Below, piece by piece: positions 52,707 through 61,552 of a DNA stretch of 64,000 bases. Position numbers and translations under genes: made by a program. The stretch covers positions 377,308 through 441,307 of the forward strand of contig DAONGN010000001.1 in NCBI GenBank assembly GCA_035404185.1, in the 5' to 3' direction. Under the pieces are notes generated by a model. That model was not told the DNA's origin. It saw nothing but the letters and a program-made list of their open reading frames with translations, and made no database searches. The DNA comes from Candidatus Pacearchaeota archaeon (GTDB taxonomy: Bacteria; Patescibacteriota; Minisyncoccia; Minisyncoccales; Minisyncoccaceae). Numbering within the stretch: position 1 is the first letter of the stretch; each line of letters starts with the position of its first letter.

Positions 52707-53398
52707 GACCCCTTCCTTCTATCCCTTTCGATATAGTCTCTTATCGCTTCTTCAAATTGTTTTTCCTTAAAGTCAGGAAAATATTTATTAGTAAAGTATA
52801 ATTGAGAATAAGCGGTGTGCCACATCATAAAACCAGCGGAAAGATGAGGATCATTTTCACACCCAGTTCTGATTAATAAATCAACGGGAGGTAAATCTTT
52901 AGTCCAAAGGTTTTCTATGATAGTTTTTTCATTCACCTCTCCCCTTTTTTCTTTTATCTTTTTAATGCAATCAATCATCTCATCGGTTCCGTTGTAGGCC
53001 ATTAAAAAAGTAATTAAATATTTATCGTAGTTTTTTGTTTTTTTAATTGTGTTCTCAATTGCTTTCTTTGTTGATTCGGGAAAATATTCTCTCCACTTCC
53101 CTATTACTTCTACCTTTACCTTATTTTTATGAACATTTTCATTTTCAGCCAATTTGTTAAATTCTTTTTCAAATATCTTAAAGAGGCAGTTAACTTCGCT
53201 TTTAGATCTTTTTAAAATATTATCCAAAGAACTACCCCATATTGTTAAATATGGAATCTTCATTTCTAGGGCTTTCTCGATTATTTTTTCTGAAGTATCA
53301 CTTCCCTTTTCATGACCTAAAAAAGTAGCTAGATTTCTTTTCTTGGCCCAGCGCCTGTTGCCATCCGGGATGATTGCGACGTGATTAGGAATTTTCAT
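52703..53398 (-). CDS. uppS: Isoprenyl (undecaprenyl) diphosphate synthase
   Basis: A 231-aa cis-prenyltransferase making the lipid carrier for cell-wall and surface polymers. Seen: HVAIIPDGNRRWAKK (catalytic Asp, family block I), TIWGSSLDN-like, and the C-terminal DLLIRTGCENDPHLSAGFM and DYIERDRRKG. Some motif I-V variation (SSLDN in place of SxEN) is noted. Works with UppP at 13674. Its start overlaps the upstream small membrane gene. Confidence 0.93.
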   Translation of the reverse strand: MKIPNHVAIIPDGNRRWAKKRNLATFLGHEKGSDTSEKIIEKALEMKIPYLTIWGSSLDNILKRSKSEVNCLFKIFEKEFNKLAENENVHKNKVKVEVIGKWREYFPESTKKAIENTIKKTKNYDKYLITFLMAYNGTDEMIDCIKKIKEKRGEVNEKTIIENLWTKDLPPVDLLIRTGCENDPHLSAGFMMWHTAYSQLYFTNKYFPDFKEKQFEEAIRDYIERDRRKGS

Positions 53399-53570
53399 TT
53401 TGTGTTAAAATTAGACCTTTCCCTTCTATTATCTTTATTGGTTGTTTTTCTTGATTTTTAGCAAAGATATATCCTAAAGAAAAGCATAAAATGGAGATTA
53501 GGATTATACAGACAACAAGGACTATTTTATCTTGATTTTCTTTGACAAAATTCAATATTTTTGTTACCAT
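53385..53570 (-). CDS. Small single-helix membrane protein
   Basis: A 61-aa protein with one membrane helix (about residues 15-37, IVLVVCIILISILCFSLGYI) and a short charged external or internal tail (KNQEKQPIKIIEGKGLIL). Overlaps the uppS start by 14 nt, so it is probably translated with it. Function unknown; a role near the lipid-carrier enzyme is inference. Confidence 0.6.
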   Translation of the reverse strand: MVTKILNFVKENQDKIVLVVCIILISILCFSLGYIFAKNQEKQPIKIIEGKGLILTQNENS

Positions 53571-53636
53571 TTCTTTGTTAATAATAACTGCCGATTTAAT
53601 ACATATATCTTAAGGTAAAATCGACAAAGAGTCAAA

Positions 53637-53915
53637 ATGGCAACAACCAAAGCCGCGGGTACAAGCCGCTTGGGAAGAGATTCTCAACCAAAATATTTAG
53701 GAGTCAAATTATTCGAAGGCCAAAAAGCTAAAATTGGCTCTATTATCATACGCCAAAGAGGTTCTAAATTTATTCCTGGAAAGAACGTCAAGATGGGTAA
53801 AGATAATACCCTTTACTCTATGAAAGATGGTCTTGTTTCTTTTGAAACAAAAAGAAAGAAGATATTTGATGGTTCTCAGAGATTAACCAAAGTGGTGAAT
53901 GTAGACGCTAAATAA
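53637..53915 (+). CDS. rpmA: 50S ribosomal protein bL27
   Basis: A 92-aa protein. ATTKAAGTSRLGRDSQPKYLGVKLFEGQ and IIIRQRGSKFIPGKNV are the L27 core. The N-terminus begins directly with the mature form, without a cleavable extension. Transcribed alone. Confidence 0.95.
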   Translation: MATTKAAGTSRLGRDSQPKYLGVKLFEGQKAKIGSIIIRQRGSKFIPGKNVKMGKDNTLYSMKDGLVSFETKRKKIFDGSQRLTKVVNVDAK

Positions 53916-53927
53916 ATTAAAAAGAGA

Positions 53928-53956
53928 AACCAGAGGTTTAGGCCTCTGGTTTTTTA
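53928..53956 (+). terminator. Shared terminator rpmA / pyrG, pyrG stop in loop
   Basis: Stem CCAGAGG (53930-53936) / CCTCTGG (53943-53949), loop TTTAGG holding the pyrG stop (minus TAA at 53938-53940), T-run on both strands. Confidence 0.88.
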
Positions 53957-55572
53957 TTTCCCGCTACTTTGATAAATTCTCTAAATAAAGGATGCGGAGC
54001 TAACGGTCTTGATTTAAGTTCTGGATGGAACTGAACCCCAACAAAGAAAGGATGATTTTTTAATTCAATAATTTCAACTAAATCTTTCTTGGTGTTAATT
54101 CCCCCGATAATCAATCCTTTGGAAATAAGCGAGTCTCTGTAATTATTATTTACTTCATATCTGTGTCTATGTCTTTCTGAAATTAATTCATTTTTGTAAG
54201 ACTTGAAACTGATAGTTCCCTTATTAATTTTACAGTCCCAAGTTCCCAATCTCATTGTCCCCCCGTAATTGTGCTTTTTCATTAAATCCTTTTGTTCTTC
54301 CATTAAATCAATTACTGGATTTTTAGCATTAGCATTAAATTCTCTAGAAGTTGCATCTTTGATTCCACAAACATTTCTAGCAAATTCAATTGTCGCTAGT
54401 TGTAAGCCCAAACACAATCCTAAGAAAGGAATTTTATTCTTTCTGCAATATTCTATTACCTTTATCTTCCCTTCTATTCCTCTTGTACCGAAACCACCAG
54501 GAACAATAATGCCGTCGTATTCTTTTAATTTATTTAATTCATCCTTATCCCCTGTTTCAAATTTCTGAGCTGATAGCCAATGTATATCAGGATTTCTATT
54601 ATTAGCCCAAGCAGCATGTTTTACTGCTTCAATTACAGAGATATATGAATCAGTCAAAGAAAATTCTCCAGATTCAAAATATTTTCCAACAATTCCAATC
54701 TTTACATCTTTTTTCTCTTTCTTAATTATGCTAACCATCTTATCCCATTCTGCCATATTTCTAGTTCTAGCTCTCAATTTTAACTTTTTCAATATTCTAT
54801 CTCCCAACCCTTCTTTTTCATAATTAATAGGTATTTCATAAATCGAATCAACATCAGGAGCGGAAATAACATCCTTAGGATCTAGATTGCAAAAAATAGA
54901 TATTTTTCTTTTTCTCGGTTCATCTAATGGAACCGATGCTCTACCTAAAATAAAATCAGGCTGAATCCCTGCTTCGTTTAATAATCTGGATGAAGTTTGA
55001 GTTGGCTTGGTTTTCATTTCCCCAATTGTCTTTATAGTCGGTAAATATGTTACCAAAGTAAAAAGAACTTTCTTGGGATATTTAAGTTTCATCATTCTCG
55101 CTGCCTCTAGGAATAATAGGTTTTGATATTCTCCCACTGTTCCGCCAATTTCAATCATCACAAAATCAGCCCTATCCTTTTTAGCTACTTTTTCAATTCG
55201 AGCGATTACTTCATTAGGAATATCAGGAACTACTTCTACGCATCTTCCGTTAAATTCAAGATTTCTTTCTCTTTGAATAACTGCTTGGTAAACACGGCCA
55301 GTAGTCATGTAGTTATCAGTTGATAAATTAATATTTAAGAATCTTTCATAATTACCTACATCTTGATCGCATTCAGTTCCATCGTCAGTAACAAAAGTTT
55401 CTCCATGTTCAATGGGGTTCATAGTTCCAGCATCAACATTAATATATGGATCAATTTTGACAGCTGAAACTCTAAATCCTTTTCCTTGTAGTATTTTTCC
55501 GATTGAGGCAGTAGCTGCTCCCTTTCCTACGCTACTCATGACTCCACCAGCAACAAAAATGTAATATGCCAT
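53938..55572 (-). CDS. pyrG: CTP synthase
   Basis: A 544-aa enzyme making CTP from UTP with glutamine. Amidoligase part: GGVMSSVGKGAATASIGKIL, KIDPYINVDAGTMNP and GGTVGEYQN; glutamine amidotransferase part: PGGFGTRG, FLGLCLGLQLATIEF (nucleophile Cys) and FHPELKSRP. Full length. Confidence 0.97.
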   Translation of the reverse strand: MAYYIFVAGGVMSSVGKGAATASIGKILQGKGFRVSAVKIDPYINVDAGTMNPIEHGETFVTDDGTECDQDVGNYERFLNINLSTDNYMTTGRVYQAVIQRERNLEFNGRCVEVVPDIPNEVIARIEKVAKKDRADFVMIEIGGTVGEYQNLLFLEAARMMKLKYPKKVLFTLVTYLPTIKTIGEMKTKPTQTSSRLLNEAGIQPDFILGRASVPLDEPRKRKISIFCNLDPKDVISAPDVDSIYEIPINYEKEGLGDRILKKLKLRARTRNMAEWDKMVSIIKKEKKDVKIGIVGKYFESGEFSLTDSYISVIEAVKHAAWANNRNPDIHWLSAQKFETGDKDELNKLKEYDGIIVPGGFGTRGIEGKIKVIEYCRKNKIPFLGLCLGLQLATIEFARNVCGIKDATSREFNANAKNPVIDLMEEQKDLMKKHNYGGTMRLGTWDCKINKGTISFKSYKNELISERHRHRYEVNNNYRDSLISKGLIIGGINTKKDLVEIIELKNHPFFVGVQFHPELKSRPLAPHPLFREFIKVAGNKKPEA

Positions 55573-55606
55573 ATCTATGTATTAATCACAAAAAGAGAAA
55601 TAAAAA

Positions 55607-56059
55607 CTATTTCTCTTCTAAACCTTTAATTATTATTCTTACCTCTGCTTCCAAATTGTGTCCGAATTTTAATTTGATTGGAAATTCACCTGCTTCTTTG
55701 ATGGGAGTTTCTAAAATAACATCTTCTTTATCAATATTATATCCCATTTCTTTTAAACGTTCGCTAATTTTTTGTTTATTGACTGATTCAAAAAGCTGTC
55801 CTTCTTTTCCTGTTTTAATATTAATTTCAATCTCTTGCCCATCAATTTTAGAAACAATAGCTTCGACCTCTTTCAATTCTTTGGTTGCATTCTCTGATTC
55901 AACTTTCTTTTTTATTTCGAGCTTTTTCAAAGAATCATTATCGGCAACTACAGCTAATTTTTTAGGAATTAAAAAGTTTCTGGCAAAACCAGGAGAAACC
56001 TCTTTAATATCATTTTTTTTTCCTGTATTGGGTACGTCTTTTAATAATATAACCTTCAT
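55607..56059 (-). CDS. rplI: 50S ribosomal protein bL9
   Basis: A 150-aa protein with MKVILLKDVPNTGKKNDIKEVSPGFARNFLIPKKLA at the start (split by conserved Gly/Lys), a long linker helix and a C-terminal RNA-binding domain. Its presence argues against Microgenomates-type CPR. Precedes pyrG by 34 nt and follows the S41 peptidase by 5 nt. Confidence 0.95.
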   Translation of the reverse strand: MKVILLKDVPNTGKKNDIKEVSPGFARNFLIPKKLAVVADNDSLKKLEIKKKVESENATKELKEVEAIVSKIDGQEIEINIKTGKEGQLFESVNKQKISERLKEMGYNIDKEDVILETPIKEAGEFPIKLKFGHNLEAEVRIIIKGLEEK

Positions 56060-56064
56060 ATATA

Positions 56065-57258
56065 CTATTTTATTATTTTTTCTAGTTCTTGCAAGGCTCT
56101 ATCTAACTGAGGATCTTTGTTTTGTTCGTAATCTTTTTGTGTTAAATCTACTTTAATATCTGGTTCAATTCCAGTGTCTTGTATCCTGACTCCTGAAGGA
56201 GTGTACCATTTAGCAGTAGTAATCTTTAAACTTGAACCATCATCAAGATTAATTATTTGCTGAACAGTTCCTTTACCAAAGGAAGTTACTCCAATTATTG
56301 GTACTTTTCTATCATCTTTTAATGCTCCAGCTAATATCTCTGAGGCAGAGGCACTTCCGTCATTAATTAAAACAACGAGAGGTATTGAAGCAAAGTTTGA
56401 TGGTCCGTTTGATGTTAACTCTGTCTTTTCTCCATTTTTGTCTTGTTCAGAAAGAATTAATTGTCCTTTATCTAAGAACCATCCGGCAATACTTGTTGCT
56501 TGATTAACTAATCCTCCAGGATTACTTCTCATATCAAGAATAATTCCTGAAACATTATTGTTTAAAATATCGATAGCCGCAGTTTTAAAATCTTGGTAGA
56601 CCGTATCTGAGAATTGATAAAGAGTAATAATGGCTATCTTTTTTCCATTAGCAACTTCTTTTATTTCATAATCCATTGAAGGAACCTTAATGACTGCTCT
56701 TGTAATCACAATATCTTTATTTTCTGCTCCTTCTCTTGAAATGGTTAATGTAACTTTAGTATCTTTTGGTCCTCTAATCATATTGACCACTTCATCTAGC
56801 GATAAATTAGAAGTAGATATTGCGTTAACAGCAAGAACCATGTCTCCTGGTCTTAGCCCAGCCTTTTCTGCTGGAGTTCCTTTAATTGGAGAGATAGCGG
56901 TTATTTGATTATTTTTAATGCCCAATTGTAATCCAATTCCCTCAAAGCTTCCAGCAAGATCTTGTTCTAACTTTTTAGCTTCTTCTGGGTTAAAAAATTC
57001 TGTATAGGGATCTCCAATAGCATTAACCATTCCGGAAATTGCTCCGTAGGTCATTTTTGTCTTGTCGATTTTACTTTGATCAACGTAGTCAGTTGATACT
57101 TGATCCCAAGCTTTTTTTAATAAAGAAAAATCAATTCCATCTATTGAATAAGCAGCCTTATAGTATTCTTGAAAGATAAATTCATGGTAATAAAACCCAG
57201 CAATAAAAGAAAGAGATATAAGAATTAAACCAACGATGTTTTTAGTCGAGTTTTGCAT
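56065..57258 (-). CDS. C-terminal processing peptidase (S41, CtpA-like)
   Basis: A 397-aa S41 protease. An N-terminal membrane helix (about residues 8-27), a PDZ domain (GIGLQLGIKNNQITAISPIKGTPAEKAGL), then the catalytic domain with LDMRSNPGG, DGSASASEI (Ser) and SFGKGTVQ (Lys). Acts outside the membrane on protein C-termini. Upstream of rplI and translated in the same direction. Confidence 0.95.
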   Translation of the reverse strand: MQNSTKNIVGLILISLSFIAGFYYHEFIFQEYYKAAYSIDGIDFSLLKKAWDQVSTDYVDQSKIDKTKMTYGAISGMVNAIGDPYTEFFNPEEAKKLEQDLAGSFEGIGLQLGIKNNQITAISPIKGTPAEKAGLRPGDMVLAVNAISTSNLSLDEVVNMIRGPKDTKVTLTISREGAENKDIVITRAVIKVPSMDYEIKEVANGKKIAIITLYQFSDTVYQDFKTAAIDILNNNVSGIILDMRSNPGGLVNQATSIAGWFLDKGQLILSEQDKNGEKTELTSNGPSNFASIPLVVLINDGSASASEILAGALKDDRKVPIIGVTSFGKGTVQQIINLDDGSSLKITTAKWYTPSGVRIQDTGIEPDIKVDLTQKDYEQNKDPQLDRALQELEKIIK

Positions 57259-57315
57259 AAATTATTTTGTTATTTAATACTTAAAGAATATCATATTTTT
57301 TAAAAGCAAACAACA

Positions 57316-58491
57316 TTAAGAAATGGATGATTTTTTAGACAATAAACCACAGGTAAAAATCAAGACCCCGCTGGTTGCAAATATTAAAGGATAGCCTAAA
57401 GGACCGATAATTAAGCCTCCAATTAGAGCTCCAAAGGCTGTTGATAAAGGAGAAAAGATCGTATCTATTGCTGCCGACTCTTCAGGGTATTTTTTAAGCT
57501 TAGTTGTGAGCAATCCGCTCCTTCCTGAGTTGGCTATCAATCCTCCAACATTTTTTCCAAGCATGATTATAAAAGCTAGATAAAAGTTTAAGAAGCTAAC
57601 TGAAGCTCCGAGGATGATTGAAAAGATTCCAACAATTTGACTGCCATAAGAAATATTAGAAACACTCTTCTTTTTTATTATTTTTATAACCAAATAAGAC
57701 AAAGGAAGATAAACTATAGATATTAAGGAGCTGAAGATTAGGATTTGATTCTGTGACCAATTGATATTCTTCAAAAATAAAACAAAGAAGGTGTTATTAA
57801 ATCCACTGATTATTAGAACCAAGAAAGAAGTGATAATTAAAGGAAGAGTTCCTTTTAATTTCATGGTTTTAAAAATTTTAGAATAGTTCTTAACAGATTC
57901 ATGAACTTCAATATCTTCAGTTAATTTTTCAGAATCTTTTCTTAGGGAGAAAAAGCAATACATGGAAGTGAGTATCTGGAAAACAACACTGGCGGCAAAA
58001 ACTCCGATAAATCCGAATTTCCAAATCAACAAAGCTCCGATTGCTGGAGCAAGAGCATCGGCATATGAGGGAACTGAATAAAAGAAGGCAAAAGCTTTGT
58101 CTGGATTTTTTAAATTGGAGCCCATCATTATTGCTCGAGAGCTAACAAAGAAAAGAGCAGCTGATATTCCTAAGATTATTTGTAAGAGATAAAAGACAAA
58201 AAGATTAGGAAAGAATATCATTCCCAAAGAATACAATCCATATCCTAAAACTCCCAACGAGGCCAATATTGCGGGATTGATTTTATGATTTAAATATCCA
58301 GCAATCGGAGAAAATAAAGCAATAGGAAGGTAGATTAAGAAATTAGTATACCCTACTTGAACTAAAGAGAAGTTCTTTTCTAAGAGATATAAAGGAAAAT
58401 ACAAAGAGAATAGTTTGTAAGAAAACATTAAAGGTAAATGTACAAAGGTTACATTCTTTGCAACTTTTTCTATTTTAGGAAAAATATTCAT
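57316..58491 (-). CDS. MFS transporter, unknown substrate
   Basis: A 391-aa membrane protein with about twelve hydrophobic helices and an MFS-like halves arrangement. Segments such as FVSSRAIMMGSNLKNPDKAFAFFYSV and GSQIVGIFSIILG are seen. No substrate motif is recognised; it could be an efflux or a nutrient carrier. Single gene, no operon partner. Confidence 0.8.
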   Translation of the reverse strand: MNIFPKIEKVAKNVTFVHLPLMFSYKLFSLYFPLYLLEKNFSLVQVGYTNFLIYLPIALFSPIAGYLNHKINPAILASLGVLGYGLYSLGMIFFPNLFVFYLLQIILGISAALFFVSSRAIMMGSNLKNPDKAFAFFYSVPSYADALAPAIGALLIWKFGFIGVFAASVVFQILTSMYCFFSLRKDSEKLTEDIEVHESVKNYSKIFKTMKLKGTLPLIITSFLVLIISGFNNTFFVLFLKNINWSQNQILIFSSLISIVYLPLSYLVIKIIKKKSVSNISYGSQIVGIFSIILGASVSFLNFYLAFIIMLGKNVGGLIANSGRSGLLTTKLKKYPEESAAIDTIFSPLSTAFGALIGGLIIGPLGYPLIFATSGVLIFTCGLLSKKSSIS

Positions 58492-58536
58492 AGAAATAGT
58501 TTAACATTTTAAAATAAATAAAAAAAGCCGAGAAGT

Positions 58537-59277
58537 TTATTTATTGGAGGTGCTTAGTTTTTGCAACTCTTCAAATCTTCTCTTGGCTCCTTCGAGATTT
58601 TCCTGGAATTTCGGGTTATTCTTGTCGAGAGCAACCTGTTCTTCCCAGAGATTGAGCGATTTTTTTGCGTTTTCTTCGGCTTCGTTCAGCATGCCGAGTT
58701 TTTCATATGCTTTCGATAGCCAGTAGTAGACCGCCGCTCGATGGTGGTAGTTTTTGCTACCATACTTTGAGAGGGCGATTTGCCAGAATCCTATTGCCGT
58801 CACGATGTCCATGTTTGTGCCCTCGTAACCTTTTGCCATTAACAGTCTGGCAGTGTTGTTGAGGAGATGGGCGACAGAGATTTCTTCTTCGTTCATGTAC
58901 GAGATAGCCGACAGGAGCACTTTTCTTACCCTGATACGACTATCTGGGTCTCGTGCACGTATCGCGTACGCATTACATACATTGACGTTGATGGGTAGTT
59001 TCTGGAAAATTTTCTCCAGTAGTTCGTCATCTTTGTTCACATATCCGGCAATTTGAGCGAGAAGTTCATATCCCTTCTGGCTCCCCTGTTCAGCCAGTAC
59101 GAGCGAGGCTTTTGCTGCCAGTTCATATTTTTTGAATCGGAAGAGGCACCATGCTTCGACTTCGAGCACATCTACGGGCATTTCGTCGATCAAGGGATAC
59201 TTTGAGGAGATAGCGTTCATTGCCTCCTCTATTCTACCATCTGCGTAAAGATTACGGACTTTTTCGATAAATTCCAT
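58537..59277 (-). CDS. TPR-repeat orphan protein
   Basis: A 246-aa soluble helical protein with tetratricopeptide-like repeats, clearest in the C-terminal half (AAVYYWLSKAYEKLGMLNEAEENAKKSL and similar). TPRs bind partner proteins; the partner is unknown. The start has GAGGA SD about 9 nt before the ATG, and its own promoter at 59320. Codons are more GC-rich than those of the neighbours, as in other orphans. Confidence 0.8.
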   Translation of the reverse strand: MEFIEKVRNLYADGRIEEAMNAISSKYPLIDEMPVDVLEVEAWCLFRFKKYELAAKASLVLAEQGSQKGYELLAQIAGYVNKDDELLEKIFQKLPINVNVCNAYAIRARDPDSRIRVRKVLLSAISYMNEEEISVAHLLNNTARLLMAKGYEGTNMDIVTAIGFWQIALSKYGSKNYHHRAAVYYWLSKAYEKLGMLNEAEENAKKSLNLWEEQVALDKNNPKFQENLEGAKRRFEELQKLSTSNK

Positions 59278-59289
59278 TTTAAATCCTCG

Positions 59290-59312
59290 GTTCTTATCAT
59301 GATAGTAAGAAC
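59290..59312 (-). promoter_or_regulatory. 5'-terminal hairpin of the TPR mRNA
   Basis: Minus-strand stem of 7 bp, GTTCTTA with TAAGAAC, starting at the predicted first transcribed base. Comparable to the 5' hairpin of the rpsL mRNA. Confidence 0.5.
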
Positions 59313-59319
59313 TTACTTT

Positions 59320-59347
59320 AGTATAATATATTATTGTATTTTGTCAA
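59320..59347 (-). promoter_or_regulatory. Promoter of TPR gene
   Basis: Minus strand: TTGACA (59342-59347) within the 3' end of mtaB, 16-nt spacer, TATACT (59320-59325). Confidence 0.75.
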
Positions 59348-60608
59348 TTTTTCCTATCAAATAATTCCATCTATAATCTACTATTTTGATGTTAGTAAAA
59401 GAGCCTATTTTTCCTCTATCTATCACCACTGCCCTGCCCGATTCAGTCCTGGCTAGGTACTTACCCTTTCTTTTTTCAATAATCAAAACATTAAATTTCT
59501 TTCCTAAGTATTTTTTATTCTTCTCTATGTTTAAATTTTCAAATAGTTCGGTTAATATTCTTGACCTTTCTTTTTTAATCCTGTCAGGAATATCTTTTAG
59601 ATTAAAATCAGGAGTCCCCTTTCTTTTAGAAAATTTGAAAATATGAATTATATCTGGTTTTATTTTTTTAATAACTTTTATTGTTTTATTAAAAGACTCC
59701 TCGTTTTCTAAAGGATGGCCGACAATAATGTCAGTAGCAATAATTCCATCCTTGAATTTTTCTTTAAATAATTGGGTGACGTTTATAAAATCTGAAACCG
59801 AATATCCCCTATTCATACTTTTCAACAACTCATCATCTCCTGATTGTAATGGAATATGGATAAACTTATATATCTTTTCCGATTCATATGTTTTTAAAAG
59901 ATTTTTAATCATCTTTGCGGTATATCCTGGATTCATCATCCCTAATTTAATTTTAAAATCTCCTTCTATCTTTGTTAATTTTTTTAATAATTCAGGAAGC
60001 ATCTGACTACCTTTTTCTATTCCATAGACAGAAAGGTCTTGAGAAGTTAATTGTATTTCTTTAAAACCAGAAGAAATAACTGATTCTGCTTCTTTAATAA
60101 TATTGGCAACATCGAAAGAGTTTAATTCTTTTCTGGCAAACCTAGTAGCACAATAAGAACAAGAGCCTAAGCATCCTTCAGCAATAGGAATAATTGCCGA
60201 ACAAGATTCCCTTTCTCCCCTTTTCTTTTTAAAACAAAAAATTGACTTATCAATCTTTTTTTTCTTAACATCAACAGCCCTCTCTCCTTTCATTATTTTT
60301 TTAATAATTGAAGAAATAGAAGAGATGTTTGTTGGTCCAATTATTCCATCGGCTACTTTAGAACATTCTTTAAACGATATTAAAGGCAAGCAACCAGAGA
60401 TAATAATTTTTTTACCTTTTTTCTTTAACTCAACAGCTTCTTTCAATATTTTTCTTTCTGTTTTTTCAACCACCCCGCAAGTATTTAAAACAACAAAATC
60501 AGCTTCTTCTTTTGAAGACTCTACATGATCTTTTAATAATAGTCCTCTAATCAGCTCAGAATCAGCTTGATTAAGTTTGCAACCATATGTTTTGAGATAG
60601 AAATTCAT
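59331..60608 (-). CDS. MtaB-type tRNA methylthiotransferase, archaeal-like
   Basis: A 425-aa radical-SAM enzyme that adds a methylthio group to tRNA base A37 (t6A). Seen: YGCKLNQADSELI, VLNTCGVVEKTERK, GCLP, the SAM Fe-S motif EGCLGSCSYCATRFARKEL (three Cys), HIPLQSGDDELLKSMNRGY and a C-terminal TRAM-like part. The ISGCLP and CSYCxTRxAR wording recalls the archaeal/eukaryotic CDKAL1 group more than bacterial MiaB/YqeV; that is from memory. The ATG lies 2 nt after the mature 3' end of tRNA-Gly. Confidence 0.88.
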   Translation of the reverse strand: MNFYLKTYGCKLNQADSELIRGLLLKDHVESSKEEADFVVLNTCGVVEKTERKILKEAVELKKKGKKIIISGCLPLISFKECSKVADGIIGPTNISSISSIIKKIMKGERAVDVKKKKIDKSIFCFKKKRGERESCSAIIPIAEGCLGSCSYCATRFARKELNSFDVANIIKEAESVISSGFKEIQLTSQDLSVYGIEKGSQMLPELLKKLTKIEGDFKIKLGMMNPGYTAKMIKNLLKTYESEKIYKFIHIPLQSGDDELLKSMNRGYSVSDFINVTQLFKEKFKDGIIATDIIVGHPLENEESFNKTIKVIKKIKPDIIHIFKFSKRKGTPDFNLKDIPDRIKKERSRILTELFENLNIEKNKKYLGKKFNVLIIEKRKGKYLARTESGRAVVIDRGKIGSFTNIKIVDYRWNYLIGKIDKIQ

Positions 60609-60609
60609 G

Positions 60610-60680
60610 AGCGAGATACCAGAATCGGACTGGCGCCCTTTGCTTGGGAAGCAAATGTACTGCCACTATACTAATCTCGC
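60610..60680 (-). tRNA. tRNA-Gly (CCC)
   Basis: A 71-nt cloverleaf on the minus strand. Acceptor GCGAGAT/ATCTCGC with U73, anticodon stem TTTGC/GCAAA around the loop TTCCCAA giving anticodon CCC. CCA is not encoded. The next gene starts one base after the discriminator, so the tRNA 3' processing site is also the 5' end of that mRNA. Confidence 0.93.
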
Positions 60681-60690
60681 TAATAATACA

Positions 60691-60719
60691 ATCTTAGGGT
60701 ATTTTCTTTGTTTTTTCAA
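60691..60719 (-). promoter_or_regulatory. Promoter of tRNA-Gly / mtaB unit
   Basis: Minus strand: TTGAAA (60714-60719), 17-nt spacer, TAAGAT (60691-60696). No other promoter fits between here and mtaB. Confidence 0.6.
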
Positions 60720-60783
60720 CAAGGATATGCAATTTTTATTAAATGTATTATAATGAATATATAATAATTAATAATTAAAAAAC

Positions 60784-61521
60784 ATGAAAATATTTGAAAA
60801 CAGGTTCTTTCAGTTTTTAATCGTCGTTTTAGTAATAATGGTTATTGCTTTTCTTGCTGCTTCAATTAGCGAGAAAAGCCAAGCTAGTGAAAATAAAATT
60901 ACAGTTTCTGGAACAGGCGAAGTTTACGCTACTCCCGATGTTGGCTTGATAGATATATCAGTAAAGACAGAAGGTATTGATGTTGCAACTGCAACTAATG
61001 ATAATGCTGTAAAAATGAACAACATCTTATCATTTATTAAAGGTCAAGGAGTAGAAGAAAAAGATATTAAAACAACAGGATTTAATATTAATCCTTATTA
61101 TGAATGGAGTGATAAAACAGGAAAGAGAACCTTAACTGGATACGAAGTTACTCAAACTATTAATGTAAAGATTAGAGATTTGACTAAAATAGGAGCTATA
61201 ATTTCTGGAGCAACAGAAAAGGGAGCCAACGATATTAGCAGCCTTTCATTTATCGTTGATGATGATGAAAAGGTAAAAGAAGATGCTAAGAATTTAGCTA
61301 TTAAGGATGCTAAAGAAAAAGCTAAAAATCTAGAAAAATCTTTAGGAGTAAAGATGGTTAAAATTGTTAGTTTCTCAGATAGCTTTAGCACTCCATACGT
61401 ATACGATTATACCAATTCTTATAAAATGGAGGCGGCGGGTGCAGGAGTTGTTTCTCCAACCATACAAACAGGAGAAAACAAGATTACTTCAACAGTAACA
61501 ATTACTTATTCATTTAAGTAA
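60784..61521 (+). CDS. SIMPL-domain (DUF541) membrane protein, copy 2
   Basis: A 245-aa paralogue of the gene at 10453. N-terminal membrane helix (about residues 10-27) and SIMPL domain with ITVSGTGEVYATPDVGLIDIS, NINPYYEWSDKTG and GENKITSTVTITY. Free-standing, with a terminator. Function unknown; two copies in one small genome suggest different partners or oligomers. Confidence 0.88.
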   Translation: MKIFENRFFQFLIVVLVIMVIAFLAASISEKSQASENKITVSGTGEVYATPDVGLIDISVKTEGIDVATATNDNAVKMNNILSFIKGQGVEEKDIKTTGFNINPYYEWSDKTGKRTLTGYEVTQTINVKIRDLTKIGAIISGATEKGANDISSLSFIVDDDEKVKEDAKNLAIKDAKEKAKNLEKSLGVKMVKIVSFSDSFSTPYVYDYTNSYKMEAAGAGVVSPTIQTGENKITSTVTITYSFK

Positions 61522-61528
61522 AAAAAAG

Positions 61529-61551
61529 AAAGACCCGAAAGGGTCTTTTTT
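61529..61551 (+). terminator. Terminator after SIMPL copy 2
   Basis: Stem AAAGACCC (61529-61536) / GGGTCTTT (61541-61548), loop GAAA, T-run. It also lies just past the converging mnmA stop. Confidence 0.88.
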
Positions 61552-61552
61552 G

